Positions 32,501 through 44,119 of a DNA stretch of 64,000 nt are shown here, piece after piece. The first letter of the stretch is position 1. Each line of letters opens with the position of its first letter. Origin of the DNA: Vitis vinifera (taxonomy: Eukaryota > Streptophyta > Magnoliopsida > Vitales > Vitaceae); assembly GCF_030704535.1 (NCBI RefSeq), contig NC_081811.1:981501-1045500 (forward strand). The letters are read 5' to 3'. A program made the translations under genes and the position numbers. Below the pieces are notes generated by a model. The model was not told the DNA's origin and made no database searches. It was given only the letters and a program-made list of their open reading frames with translations.

Positions 32501-34749
32501 ACAAAAGCCACCATTTTGTAAACCTAAATAGAAGTAAAAATCATTTTTTTTCTTTCAAGTTCCTGATTACAGATTCTATATATGTATAGTACGTACCTTG
32601 ATTCTGGGATGCATCACGTTGGTTTTTTCCAGGGTTCTCCGAATCAGGCTTATTCGCCTCTGTGTGCTTCTCAAATCCTGATGAATTAATCCTTCTTAAA
32701 AGTTACAGAAATCATAAAATAGATCTTGAAAGAAGTTCATACCATTTACTTCAAATGAGTATCCAGTAATCTTTATTCTAGTAGGATCCTTTGAGATGAT
32801 GTTCAATTAGGGTTTGATGTAATGTTTTTCTTCACCCACCTGGTAATTTAATCAGGTTCCACAGTACCATCAACACTCCAAAGAAGCTCAGACGTGTGTG
32901 GTTCTTTGTATGCTTCTTGGGCTCCTTTCTGCCTTCACAAGATTCCTCCTTGATCTTCACACCACCTAAACCTTATGAAGCATATTAGCAATATTAATAA
33001 AATCTTAAAAAACAAACTTGTTCACATTTAAAAAAAATATAAAATTGAAATATATTCACAATATTTTTTTTCTTTTTAAATAGTAATTAGAAACTGCATT
33101 TGAAAATTGTAGTTTTTGTGAACATCTAAATTAAACAAAGAAATTTTTTAATTTTAAATTGTGGTTTCTAAATGGGTGTGCGTTTTTGAATTTGTAGTTA
33201 AACATTTGGTTTTTAAATGGGTGTGCGTTTTTTCAGAAGATGACAAAAAACAAAATACTGACATCACATTCAGCAGGTCCTAAGATTGTTGTATCCCAGC
33301 AGAATACTCAAAGAAGTAAAAATAATCTTTCCTTCGATTTTTTCTTTTTTCAAAGATAGGTTCTATGTATGGTACTTACCTTGATTCTGGGGAGCATCAC
33401 CTTGTCCCTTTTCAGGGTTCTCCAGGTCGCTCTTCTCAGATGCTGTCGAATCCTTTTTCCAAGTTGCTGAAATCATTGAATAGATTAGTAACAACATTCA
33501 TGATCATAAATACTTAAACAAAACTTGAAATAAAGAAGTCCTTCAAATGGGATATATCTTTTGTGATATATAGTGTGCAATTAGGGTTTGATGTAATGTT
33601 TACTACACTATATTTGGCTATAAAGAAAATGATTTCCTTCCCCCATACCTGGTCTTTTAATCGTGTTCCACAGCACTACCAGCACGTGAAAGAAGTCCAT
33701 ACATGTTGCATAGTTCTTTGGATACTTCTCTGGCTCCCGTTTGTCTTCAACAGTTTGCTGGATATCATAGTGCGGGAATGATTCCTCCTTGAGTTGCTCT
33801 ACATATAAACCTTGCAAAATGTAGAAGCAAAAGCCATGAAATCTTAAATTGTAGTACTGGCTGATTTTCATGGTGATAATCATTATGGCTAAGTGAGTCT
33901 TACAATGATAAATAATTTTGTTGAACCGGCCTAGGCGAGAACCACTTTCGAATGCAGCAGGCTTACTGGCCAGGAGATGGAGTGGCGTGTGCCCTCGTTC
34001 GTCATAAAGATTGATAAGGCCTTCATACTTATGAGCTATTTGATATGCTAAATCTGTCAAGCAATGAATATATATATGTATTTTATTGTACAATATATAA
34101 ACAAAATGAAAATATGCGCATGTGTTCCTCTTACTAATATGGCATGAAAATTAAGTAAATACTAACCGAAGTATTCTCCAGAGATGGCACAATGAAGAAT
34201 AGTTTCGCCATCGCCCCTTCGACAGTAGTTATAGTGTTCTCCAGGTTTACATAAGCCATGGAGACAAAGGAATGCTTCTTTCTTACCATGAAGAGCGGCC
34301 AAGAAGAGAGGTGTCTCTTTTTCACTGTTGCGAATACCCACCAGTTCCCTGTGCCCTCCAGCAATGCACAGGCACATTCGAACATTTCCAATTGACGCTG
34401 CTAGATGGAGAGGGGTATTCCCCCGCTCGTTGGCTATCTCAAGAGGGTGTTCAGATTTTTCTGCTTGTTTTCCCTTACCTTCTGGCAAGCTAGTACTCGC
34501 TTCCTTAGCTTCCTCATCAGTGATACATTTGACTAGCTCTTCTACTATAAATTCTTTGCGATCCGAGACAGCTATATGCAATGCTGTGTCCCCTGATCTA
34601 GTGATCTTGGCCCTGTGAGCCTGTGGTTTTTTCTCATAGATCTTGACGACATTGTTCCACTTGCCTTGCATGGCCAATTTGAACAAATCTTTCTTTATCT
34701 GCTCCACCTCTTGATCTTGCTCAGCTATCTGCAGCATTAGAGTTGCCAT
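29566..34749 (-). CDS. Ankyrin-repeat PGG-domain membrane protein, gene 2 (ITN1/ACD6-like)
   Basis: Ten exons: 34749-34167, 34053-33904, 33810-33649, 33466-33380, 32965-32840, 32677-32597, 32063-31947, 31838-31614, 31242-30857, 30174-29566. All are GT-AG and join in frame to about 841 residues. I start at ATG 34749 ([20 protein letters not shown]). An in-frame ATG at 34803 would precede an apparent leader-intron acceptor (GTTCTAG|GAGAATCG). Ankyrin repeats: [79 protein letters not shown]; second block [20 protein letters not shown]. The PGG domain reads [13 protein letters not shown] with four hydrophobic helices to the C terminus, placing the protein in a membrane with ankyrins in the cytosol (family knowledge). 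Exons 3-4 and 5-6 are a duplicated pair. No coding damage seen. Confidence 0.9.
32597..33810 (-). repeat. Tandem exon-pair duplication in gene 2
   Basis: Exon 3 (33810-33649; ..[27 protein letters not shown]) and exon 4 (33466-33380; [15 protein letters not shown]) reappear as exon 5 (32965-32840; [33 protein letters not shown]) and exon 6 (32677-32597; [15 protein letters not shown]). All are phase 1-1, so the duplication keeps frame. Gene 1 and gene 5 have one pair. Confidence 0.8.
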
Positions 34750-34859
34750 CGATTCTCCTAGAACAAGTGAACAAAAGCAACTACTAGTAAGCACCACTAC
34801 CATGCATATATAACCAGGCCTCAGGTTTATGGCAGTTTTCTCTAATTAAATAAATTGAG

Positions 34860-35410
34860 AATTGATACCTTGCTTTGAATTTGGGACAAGAACAAGTACG
34901 GACCCCATATATGGATCCAATCGACAGCTTATTCCTTCAAAAGACAGTTCAACATTAGGTATTATTGTTGATAAATTAACTAATTCCCCAGTATATAGAA
35001 TAAAACCTGAGAAACAGCTAGATTAAGGCAAAACAAAAGAAGGAAATTGATGACATAGAATGAAAAATAAGAAAAATAGAATGGGCGAGAAGAAAATTGA
35101 TTTTATGCAAATGTCACAAGAATTAAACCAGTAAGTTTTAGAATACTGACAACTAATTTGAATCAAAGTTCTTAAAGCTTAAGTCACTTAAATCCTTCTA
35201 AATCAATGTTACTAACAAGAAATTGTTGTTGTCTCTTCTGCAGATAACAAAATTAAATAATTAGAAGTACAATTTCCAACCCTGGTTCTACAGTTCTGTT
35301 GCCAACCATATTAATATCTACTTTGTGACAGATCATCATGAATTGTAAAGTAATACCTTGCTCTAGTCTTGGGATGAGAACAATCTACAGACCCTGGACA
35401 AACAACATCC
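34860..35410 (-). promoter_or_regulatory. Leader exon of gene 2 and a second leader-like copy
   Basis: Minus strand CCCAAATTCAAAGCAAG|GTATC near 34872 looks like the end of a non-coding first exon spliced to 34757. A related sequence, ending CAAG|GTATTAC, lies near 35356-35400. Gene 3 has a counterpart at 51383-51430. Assignment by similarity between paralogues only. Confidence 0.4.
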
Positions 35411-37544
35411 ATCTTTTTGATGCAAATAAGAAATAATGATTTGCTTCATTTTAATGCTCTACCACTTTTTCATCTTGGACACATAACAAGATTGATAATT
35501 TGAAATTTAAGTTTTCTATTTAATGGATCATTTAGATGAATGCTATCTATAATATTGAAAAGAGTTTAACCTCTTGACTAATGTCTTGAAGTTTTAATTT
35601 ATTTAAATAATTTGTGTAAAAACCATTATATCGTTTACGACATAAAAATCGATCTATATTCCTGTGTTGACCTTGAATACAAGATGTAGCAAAACTTTTT
35701 TATTTATTTTTCATTTGATTAGTTTCCCAAGTTGGCAAAGCAAGCAGTATCTTCTCCAAGGTGATAGAAAAGGGTAAGCTCTTATTCTCTAGAACATAGA
35801 GAAATAAAAAGGAAAACGAAATTCTTTTTATTTCTTTTCTATTTTCCTTTAAGTGGTCATAGAGGGAAGAATTGTATCAGTGAGAATGAGGGGAAAAAAA
35901 GGAAAGTTAATATGAAAGTAAAAAAACGAAATATCCCTTACTTAAATCTTACAAAAAAGATTATTCTTTATCCCTAAAATAAGAAGACAGACAATTTCCT
36001 CTTGCTAGGCATCTACCTTTGTTATCAAGGTTTTGAAGCAAAATGGTATAACAATGGCCTTCTTTAACCGTCATGTTTGTCTTTTCTCTTTAATTTCATC
36101 TTATTAGTTTTCCCAGTTGGCAAACCAAGTATTGTCTTATGTGATATAAAAATTGTTAGCTTCCATGATGTACAAAGATGAATGGCCATGGGGTAATTAA
36201 ATGTGAAGGATTCTCTTCACCATATCTATTCTTTGCTGCAATTAATTTTGATGTCACCGTTCTTCCCATCTCTTCATTTTTATTCCTTTTTTCTACATAA
36301 AACTCATCAATAACCAGTTTTTTGGCAGGTTGATCACCTGCTATAACTGTTGTATTAGCACAGAGGCCAACTTTAGTAAGCTTGAGCAGTACTATAGTCC
36401 AATTGGGAACTGTTACAAGGTTGAAAATTTAAAAGATAATGTCAGCCTGATTGTGTAACTTGGTTGATAATTCTTGTTGAGCCCCCCAAGCACAATAACT
36501 TAAAATTTGTAGTAACCGGATGAGTATTGGGTGATGACCCTAAGAGAGAATTGAAGGAACTTAAGGCCAATTGAGAGGGATGTGGAATATTCCATTCAAA
36601 GTTCCGACAGTAACTTCCTTAGTTTTCACATTTTTTTTTTAAAAGTACACAAGATCTTAATATTCATAATTCAAACTAAGATAATGCAACATAGCATAAG
36701 GCTTTGTATCATTTAGCTAGTCAAAAGAAAATTTTAATTCCTACAGCAGATAATAAGAGTGCAAAGTCTGTAGGGTCCTATATTTTCCTTCTATTGAAAT
36801 TTTCAATTAGTATTGGACTTGGAATCCTAGGAAAGGGGAAAAAGCTCATTATTTTATGAAGCTCAAAGAAAGGAAAATATAGAACCCTAGCATTCTCCCT
36901 TGTCTGACACTGTCCACTCTAATACACATGCTTCCTTCATCTTGATACATACAACAGTGCTGCTCTCCCCCCTCCATCTAAAGGGAACCAGGTCCTCCTA
37001 CTCTTACCTCTTTAAATTTGAAGATAGAACTAGTGGAGACTGTAAATGAAGCAACCATCTTAAAACAAAAGTAATCAAATGATATGTTGTTTAATAACAT
37101 GAAATAGGGGAAACACTCGGGCAACTCTGTGGGAGATAAGAGTAGTTTTTATTTTTTAAAACATAGTAATATTTCAAGTATTTGTTTGGTGCCTAAGAAT
37201 TGTAAGGATTATCTGTGCATTCTGGATTCTTTCTTCCAGCTGGGAATGTTTCAATTGATACAAGTATATAACAAAGCATTTTGCATTCTTATTCTTTTTA
37301 CCGACAATTTGTTCTTTGAGAACCTGTAAATTTTGCCAAGATATTCAAGCTTAATTAAAAAGGAAACAAGGAGGGGAATAAACAAGGATGGTGGGTTCTT
37401 GAACATAAAATCACCTCAATTCAGTGCAAGGATCATTCTCTTGGTGATTTAAATAGTGACAAAAAAACCAAACACAGAAAACCAATATGCTGGAAATTGG
37501 ATCATTCCAATCCTCAATCATTAAGGTGGCAATTTTAAGGTGAT

Positions 37545-38040
37545 CAAGCTCAAAGAAAGGAAAATCTAGAACTGTACGGATCCTCCTTGTAGCTACACTT
37601 AGATACCCACATTAAAATGACACACATAATATAAGACCAAAAAATGTAACTATCAGGCATGTCAATGCATCTGCTGGAACGCAACGTTCTCAATTAGTCT
37701 GTAGGGACTAAGAAATGTCCTGCACAGGAAGTGATCAATGTGGTTGATATGGATAGGAAGAGAGATTTCAAGCCCAGAAAAAAGCTTTCCAAGCAAGCCT
37801 GTAACGGAATTCTTCTCTTGGTACCACTGATGCCAGTGACAAGCATAGAGCAATATATATGAAATTAAAAAGACACAAAATACTAGTTGTTGTTCCAGAG
37901 TCTGTTTGCCGTAGTCTCGATTGTTGCCGCTCAGACAGTGGCTGATGTGTCAAAGGCAACTGTTGCCATGAATGCTGACGCCAAGGAGCATGAACCAAAT
38001 GGAGACAATGGCACATCAATCCTTGAGCAGCCCCGCAGAG
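37545..38040 (-). pseudogene. PGG-domain pseudogene fragment, left
   Basis: Minus-strand shards of the last exon of the ankyrin/PGG family: AFMATVAFDTSATV (near 37940-37980), KNSVTGLLGKLFSGLEISLP and CRTFLSPYRLIENVAFQQMH. Frame is lost repeatedly. At 37998-38040 the strand switches: plus-strand GDNGTSILEQPR is the segment that normally follows the PGG motif. So an inversion breakpoint lies at about 37998. Confidence 0.75.
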
Positions 38041-38042
38041 AT

Positions 38043-38110
<68 letters not shown>
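38043..38110. repeat. Compound (TA)n(GA)n microsatellite, left
   Basis: (TA) about 38043-38070 followed by (GA) about 38071-38110, then ACCAGGAACCAGCTTTGT. The paralogous site is 54693-54794. Confidence 0.95.
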
Positions 38111-38112
<2 letters not shown>

Positions 38113-38770
38113 CAGGAACCAGCTTTGTCCATTAAAAACATGCATATGGACCCCGAAAGAACATATGGAGACCGGCCCCATCAAAAATCATGGCTGAGCA
38201 TCACAGGAGAGCTTTTCTATTTTTCCTTTTCCTGAAAAAAGAGAAGCATTTAGAAGACTTGACAGTAAGATTAGTACTTGCTCCTGATCATCTGATACAG
38301 GAATATAACAAAGAAATACTAATGTATTTATCCTTGATGTGTCTAACCATATATTGATAATAGAATATAGAAACAAAGAAATATTAATCACTCCCTTAGC
38401 CGGGCAGTTCTTAGTTCTTACAAACGATTGAGATCATTTCCAGCCAGTGGTTATCCTTGATGTGTCTAATTAAATCTTGATCATTTAATGTAGAAACAAA
38501 GAAATATTAATCACTCCCTCAGCTGGGCGGTTCTCAGTTCTTACAGATGAATTGAGATCTATTCCCGCGAACAACATTTTTTTTGTTATGGCTTAATTTG
38601 CAATGTACTTTGATCTAATTTGGCCTATTTTTAAGGTGGTGAAATAGTTTTGTGTCAAGGAGGATCCCTGGAGTTCTATATATTCTTTTCTTTGAGCTTC
38701 ATGATGTAATGAGTGTTTGATTGATGTCATATATATTGCATGGTCATGAAGGTAAAAATCATATATTAAG

Positions 38771-39821
38771 GTTGATTTTAGTGTTAAATACACTTTCAAA
38801 CTAGTCAATTATATTCTTTCTTGCATATGCTCTCAATTTTCTCCCATTTCCCATTTAGTTGTTGATGTTTACAGTTTACTAATACTAAATAGTTTTCACC
38901 TCATTTTCCATTTACTTATTGATGTTTACACTAATAATAACACTAGTTAGTTATATATTTCTTCTTCTTGTTGATGTCCACTAATACTAAATAGAGGAAA
39001 TATAAATGGGGAGGAGAAAAATATTGCTATGGTAGGTCATACCTATGATTTGGATGTTCCTAATGAATTCTAGTAGAAGAAGATGCGTTGTAGATCTTGA
39101 AAACCAATTAGTCTTCCACTTGATTACTCTCTTTCCTGGATCCTGGCACGAGAGGAGGTGAAATCCTCTTTAAAGGGGTGAAGGCTACTCTTAATTTAGT
39201 GAATCATAATTGCCTGATAATCAATGTCATGATATACCATAGATTTTATCCAATATATAATCATACACACTAATGCACTCCTTATAAAAAAATAATTTTG
39301 ATGATTAAGACAAATCCTTTCTTTAATTAGGGTGTAATGCACCATATTAATTCTATGATGGATTGCCTAAATCTACATATCAATTGTGAATTATTTAATT
39401 ACCATATTAAAAGGAACCTATGACGTGAATTATTTAGTGCACTCAAATCATGTATGACATGAATTATGATAAATTAATAGAAGGACAAAAATAAGATTCA
39501 GAAATCATAATAAATTTATTTATTAATGAAAACTTCATTTTGTTACATCATACTTTCAAGGGTTTTATCATAACACAAACTTTACAAACACCTTTTAAGC
39601 TTTGAAGTGACTTTAAATGACTGGATGAGTGGAAGACCACAGTGGTCTAAATTATAGTAAATTGTGTTTAGGCACCCATGAACTTGGTTAAACAAATTTA
39701 TTACAAATAATCACCATAATTAGCCTTAGCTGGTGGTGTTTTGCACGGGCAACAACAACAAGACATTTTTTTTTTTTGGGTCTTTTTCGGTAAGGGCATC
39801 TGTTCCCCTTCCCACATTAAG
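38771..39821. other. Intergenic AT-rich DNA
   Basis: No gene seen. 3' flank of gene 3 at the right end, with a T tract near 39767. Confidence 0.4.
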
Positions 39822-41332
39822 TCAGCCACTGCCGTCAACGTTCATCTCGAAGGTGGCCAATGCAAGTTGGAGGCAGGACTTACGAAACTGCGCCAGAGAA
39901 AAGACCCTTGTTGGCAGGACTACGAGTGCATAGAGTGGAATTGCAGCATACTTCAGTTTATATCCAAGGATATAGATGTGCGCCCCACAGAAGGATATCA
40001 ACGTTGCCGCTATTGATATGAAGAGAGTGAAGAAGCCAAAGAAAAGCATCCTTGGCACTTTCCTAGCAAAATGTCCCGTTTCATGCCTGGAGTTGGCAAT
40101 GGTGAGAAACACCACGGCCGAAGTTACTGAGGAGGAAAGAGCAATGAGTGATGAAACTGCAAAGATTGTAAACCCTAGCTGGTTTTCAAGTTTAGGTCTG
40201 TCCTTTTCGGTGACACCGCCAGGTATAGCAGTTGATGTAGCAAAGGTAACGGATGCAATGATTCCCGCTAGGCCAGAGCATTGGTTGGAGATGTCCTTAA
40301 GCCATTTCCTGCATGTTTCTACGAGCTTTGCGTGTGTGTGTTCGAATACCTCCTTTGGGGTCATATTCTCATTATTGGAGCCACCTAAGATATATTCTGG
40401 CACTGACTTCTTCACGGTCTGGAATCAACACAAGCATCCAGTTTAAGTTATTGTATAATGGTTGTCAATGACTCAAATTTATATATAAAGTAATTTTCAT
40501 ACATTTTATATCTTACTTCTATGTAAACTTGTCTTTTTTTTTTTTCTTAATGTCATAAAATAGGGAAAAAAATTATTTTTATTTAATTTTATTTACAAAT
40601 GGGGTGGAGGGAGGCACTAGGGTTTTAAAAGAAAATCTCAAACTGGTCATCATCCCTTTCCTGTTCTCTTAGGGTCCGGGGACAGGCCAGCAAGCCTTGA
40701 AAATAGTGAATTCCACCCGGTTGTCATCTCTATACAAACTTCTTTTTGTATTTTGCAATGGAGTTAGAATGGTAGGTTAAAAAGGAATTGTGTACCTCAA
40801 ATAGAATCGTTTCCACTTGCATTTGCAAACCATCCGGAATGCCAATCCAACGCCCAGGCCTATACTTGGCAGCAGCATGCAATGCATTATTCCCCATATT
40901 GTCGACTGCACGAAATGCACTCTTCATATTACTGAACTTCTCCCGTAAGAGCTCGAGTACTTCGAAACGTTTATGCTCCGCTGCCAATAGAAATATGTTC
41001 TTATTTGCTGGGTCCATTTCCAGAATGGCTGCCGGTTGAATTTGAAGGATTTTCTCCACCATTTCTGTGTTACCATGTCTTGCTGCAACTAACAATGGTG
41101 ACATGTATATGTTAGGATCCTTTCCATTCTGCTTGTCAGTTTTGTTCTCCAGCTGTTGTCTAGGATCTGCATGCATGTGGTTGGACTTTTTGATCAGTCA
41201 TAGTCCATCATAAGACTATTTTAAAAAAAAAAAAATTTAAGATAAATTTTCTTAAATAACTACTTATATAAATTGAATTAATTTTCAAAATTTTATATTA
41301 CATGTCATTACAAAAATAACCCGAGAACAATA

Positions 41333-41632
41333 TGGTTATGTTTGGTTCTAAAAAATTTTGAGGAAAAATTCAAAGGAAAGAAAATCAAAAGAAAAAAGAA
41401 AAAAATGTCTGTAACTGATTTTTGTATGCTTCTTTAAACTCATTTTACTTACTTTTTCTCTATTATATGAAAATTAAATAATTTTAAAATATATAAATTT
41501 CTAATCAATTTTTAATTATATTTGATTTTCTTTTACATTTTTCATGGTAAAACCAACCAAGAGAAAATAATTTTTCTCAGTATTTTTTTTTACTCCTTTT
41601 AGTATTTTTTTGGAATCAAATATAACCTAGAT
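41333..41632. mobile_element. MITE-like repeat in an intron of gene 3
   Basis: Ends GGTTATGTTTGGTTCTAAAA and GGAATCAAATATAACC are inverted relatives. Non-coding, about 300 bp. A counterpart sits at the same intron position in gene 5 (about 63500-63795). Confidence 0.6.
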
Positions 41633-42852
41633 TTTTATGAAATTTTTTTATTTTCTTTCAAATTAGCTGATTTGAAAGAGAAATTACCTTTCTTGAGACT
41701 CCTATCATCTGTAGGTAATCTATTTGTTTGAGCTTGCCCAAGTAGCTTGCGCAGGAGGTCAATGGACATCTGAGCTCACGCAACATAAATATTCAAAAAC
41801 CAGAAGGTTCAGAAGCATTTGTACAAAGCATAAACCACAAAGAACATAGATATTATTTTTAAAATGAGTTATGTATCTAAAACAAAATATTAAAATATCA
41901 TTTTCATATTTTAAAATCTAAACACTAATTTAGCACTTCAAAACTCAATGCTTTTCCTCGAATCAAACATGGCATTAAACAATTCAATTGGATTTAAAGT
42001 TTTTATTATAAAGAAAGTAAAATTAGGAAGTTGTGTTAAGAGTCCATTTAGGATATCGAAAAGGAATCTAATATTTAAGAAATTTTAATTATCAAAACAT
42101 GAAAAGTTTAGGGACATGAGGAAGTTTTAGAATATTTTCTTTATTTTCTTCATTAACAACGAAAACATACTTTCTTCGGAGCTTTTCTCACATTCCGGCT
42201 CTCGATCTTCCCCCAATTTTCCCTGCTCGTCAAGGGTTCTTTTCCAGTGCTAGCATACCAATGGTCTTTACTTTCGTCAAGTAATTTTTCCAAGATCTTA
42301 GCAGACCAAACGTGCTTCTCTTTCTTCTGCTGTATCTCGTTTATATAACTTCGCCCTTTCAAGCACAAACAAAACACAAATATTGTTAAGCCTTCTACCT
42401 ATATTGAGTTGAATTGAATATAATAATACAGAAGTTTGGGATGGTAGCATGGTGTCCTACCTATTCCCAAGACTAGGAGAATTGCTTGGATTAGAAGCCT
42501 GATGAAGTTGAAGCAAGTATCATAGTTCACTGGAAAATTACGTAGATCATCTGGACTTTGACTCAACCCTACCTTGTTTTCATACTCTTTTTTGCGCTCA
42601 TGAGGAGCTGTAAAAGGATCTTGAGTGAGGATATTTCATGAATGAATTTGTAGAGAAAAACATTATTTTATAATGAAAAAACATTAATCCTATGCTCATT
42701 ACCTTGATCAGGGGTGGAAGCCGGCCCTTGTTGAAGGATCGCCTGTGCAGGAATCTCCTCATCCAAGTCTGTGCTAGCGTTTTCTGCCCTTTCTCCAGCT
42801 GAAGGATTAATGCATATTTTGCATGGAGAAGGCTGGCTCCTTTCTCATCCAA

Positions 42853-44119
42853 TGTGAAAAGGTGAATCTCAATAATGGACTACACCTGGGGGGGTGTGAA
42901 TAGGTGTTGTAGAACAATTTAAAAAATCTCCCAACAAAGATTACCTAACCTTAGACTTTCTCAATGTCAAGAACTCTCTTCCAACAACTATTCAACAAAG
43001 CATAACATCCACAAGTAAGAATGTATGTAACGACACTCTCCCAAAACGCAAACCACATGCAAATGCTTCAACAATCCTAAAAAATAAATCAAAAGAACAA
43101 TTATCTCTTCAACTCACATCAATTCACTTCATGATATTATTAACCAAAAAGAACAGAAAAATTATTAAGGATATTCCATGGATCATCGCACTTATATCAC
43201 CTCATATTTCTTCCATTCAACATGTATACCCAAGTAATCAATGATATCAAAAATAGAAATTAAATCAAAGTGTAGAGTAAGAGAAAGAGACACTTAACAT
43301 CGGATTTTAACGTGGAAAACCTCTGAAGAGATAAAAAACCACGGGCCTACCACTGATTGAAAAACTCTACTATGAAGAATGAAAACCGAGTACAAGGTTT
43401 TACCTAGTTTAAGCCAACCAATCCTTCCCGGACCACTTGACTAGTACCTTCACTTTCAGCTTCTCACCTTCATCTTCCAAAGCACACTTGGAGTCCGCAC
43501 CAAGTTCAATCTTGGCCTCTTCTTGAATCCACACAAGAAGTAAATGGGTTTTTGCACAAACCCAAATAGAATGAGAGATTGAGACATGAATGAAGGAATG
43601 AATCAACCCATTTATTGCTCAAGAAAATCCATTAAAAACTTGTTTGGAAAACATTAAAAGAAGTGGATTTTCTTTGCAATCAAAAACCCCAAATTAGGAA
43701 AACAAGATAAGAAAATGAAGAACACATGGAGTGGCTGCTCTCTTCACGTTTTCTGCAGTCTCTCTTCAGAAAAATGAGAGAAAATTCCTTTTTATAGAGT
43801 ACAGAGAAGCCCTTAATATAATGGTTGAGATTTGATCTAAAAAAAATTAGTTGGATTGATCCACCCCTGCACTTGGATCGATCCAGAAACAGGGGAATCC
43901 AAGTTTTGCACCAAAAACCATTTCTCCCAACTTTCTAACACATTTAAAGATTAAAAATCGGGTTGATTCACATTCAATCACCACACACTCGACTACATAC
44001 CTCGGCCTCTTAGCAAAGTCTTAGTCTTCAAAGTCAAGTGGTTCGAAGAGGAATTGGAAAGCCGAGTTAGGGGACACTTAGGAATTTTGTTCGGAATTGC
44101 CAAGCTAACTAAACACTCA
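42853..44119 (-). repeat. Left LTR (3') of the exon-2 copia element
   Basis: 1267 bp. TGTGAAAAGG...TAAACACTCA. Direct match to 49341-50631 over its whole length. Confidence 0.85.

Larger units (their letters stand above)
36240..38770. repeat. Segmental duplication, left copy
   Basis: Blocks match 51840-55720 in the same orientation. 36290-36600 matches 51885-52145 (both include CCAGTTTTTTGGC and GTAACCGGATGAGTATTGGG), 37545-38000 matches 53095-53560, 38041-38160 matches 54693-54840, and 38370-38770 matches 55420-55720. Unshared insertions separate the blocks. A ~120-bp unit (ATATTAATCACTCCCT..) is tandemly doubled at 38385-38560 only in this copy. Confidence 0.8.

Noticed and set aside
37972-38235. 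Open frames through (TA)n(GA)n encoding IYIYIY and RERERE runs
   Set aside because: Pure microsatellite translation; the same at 54576-54869.
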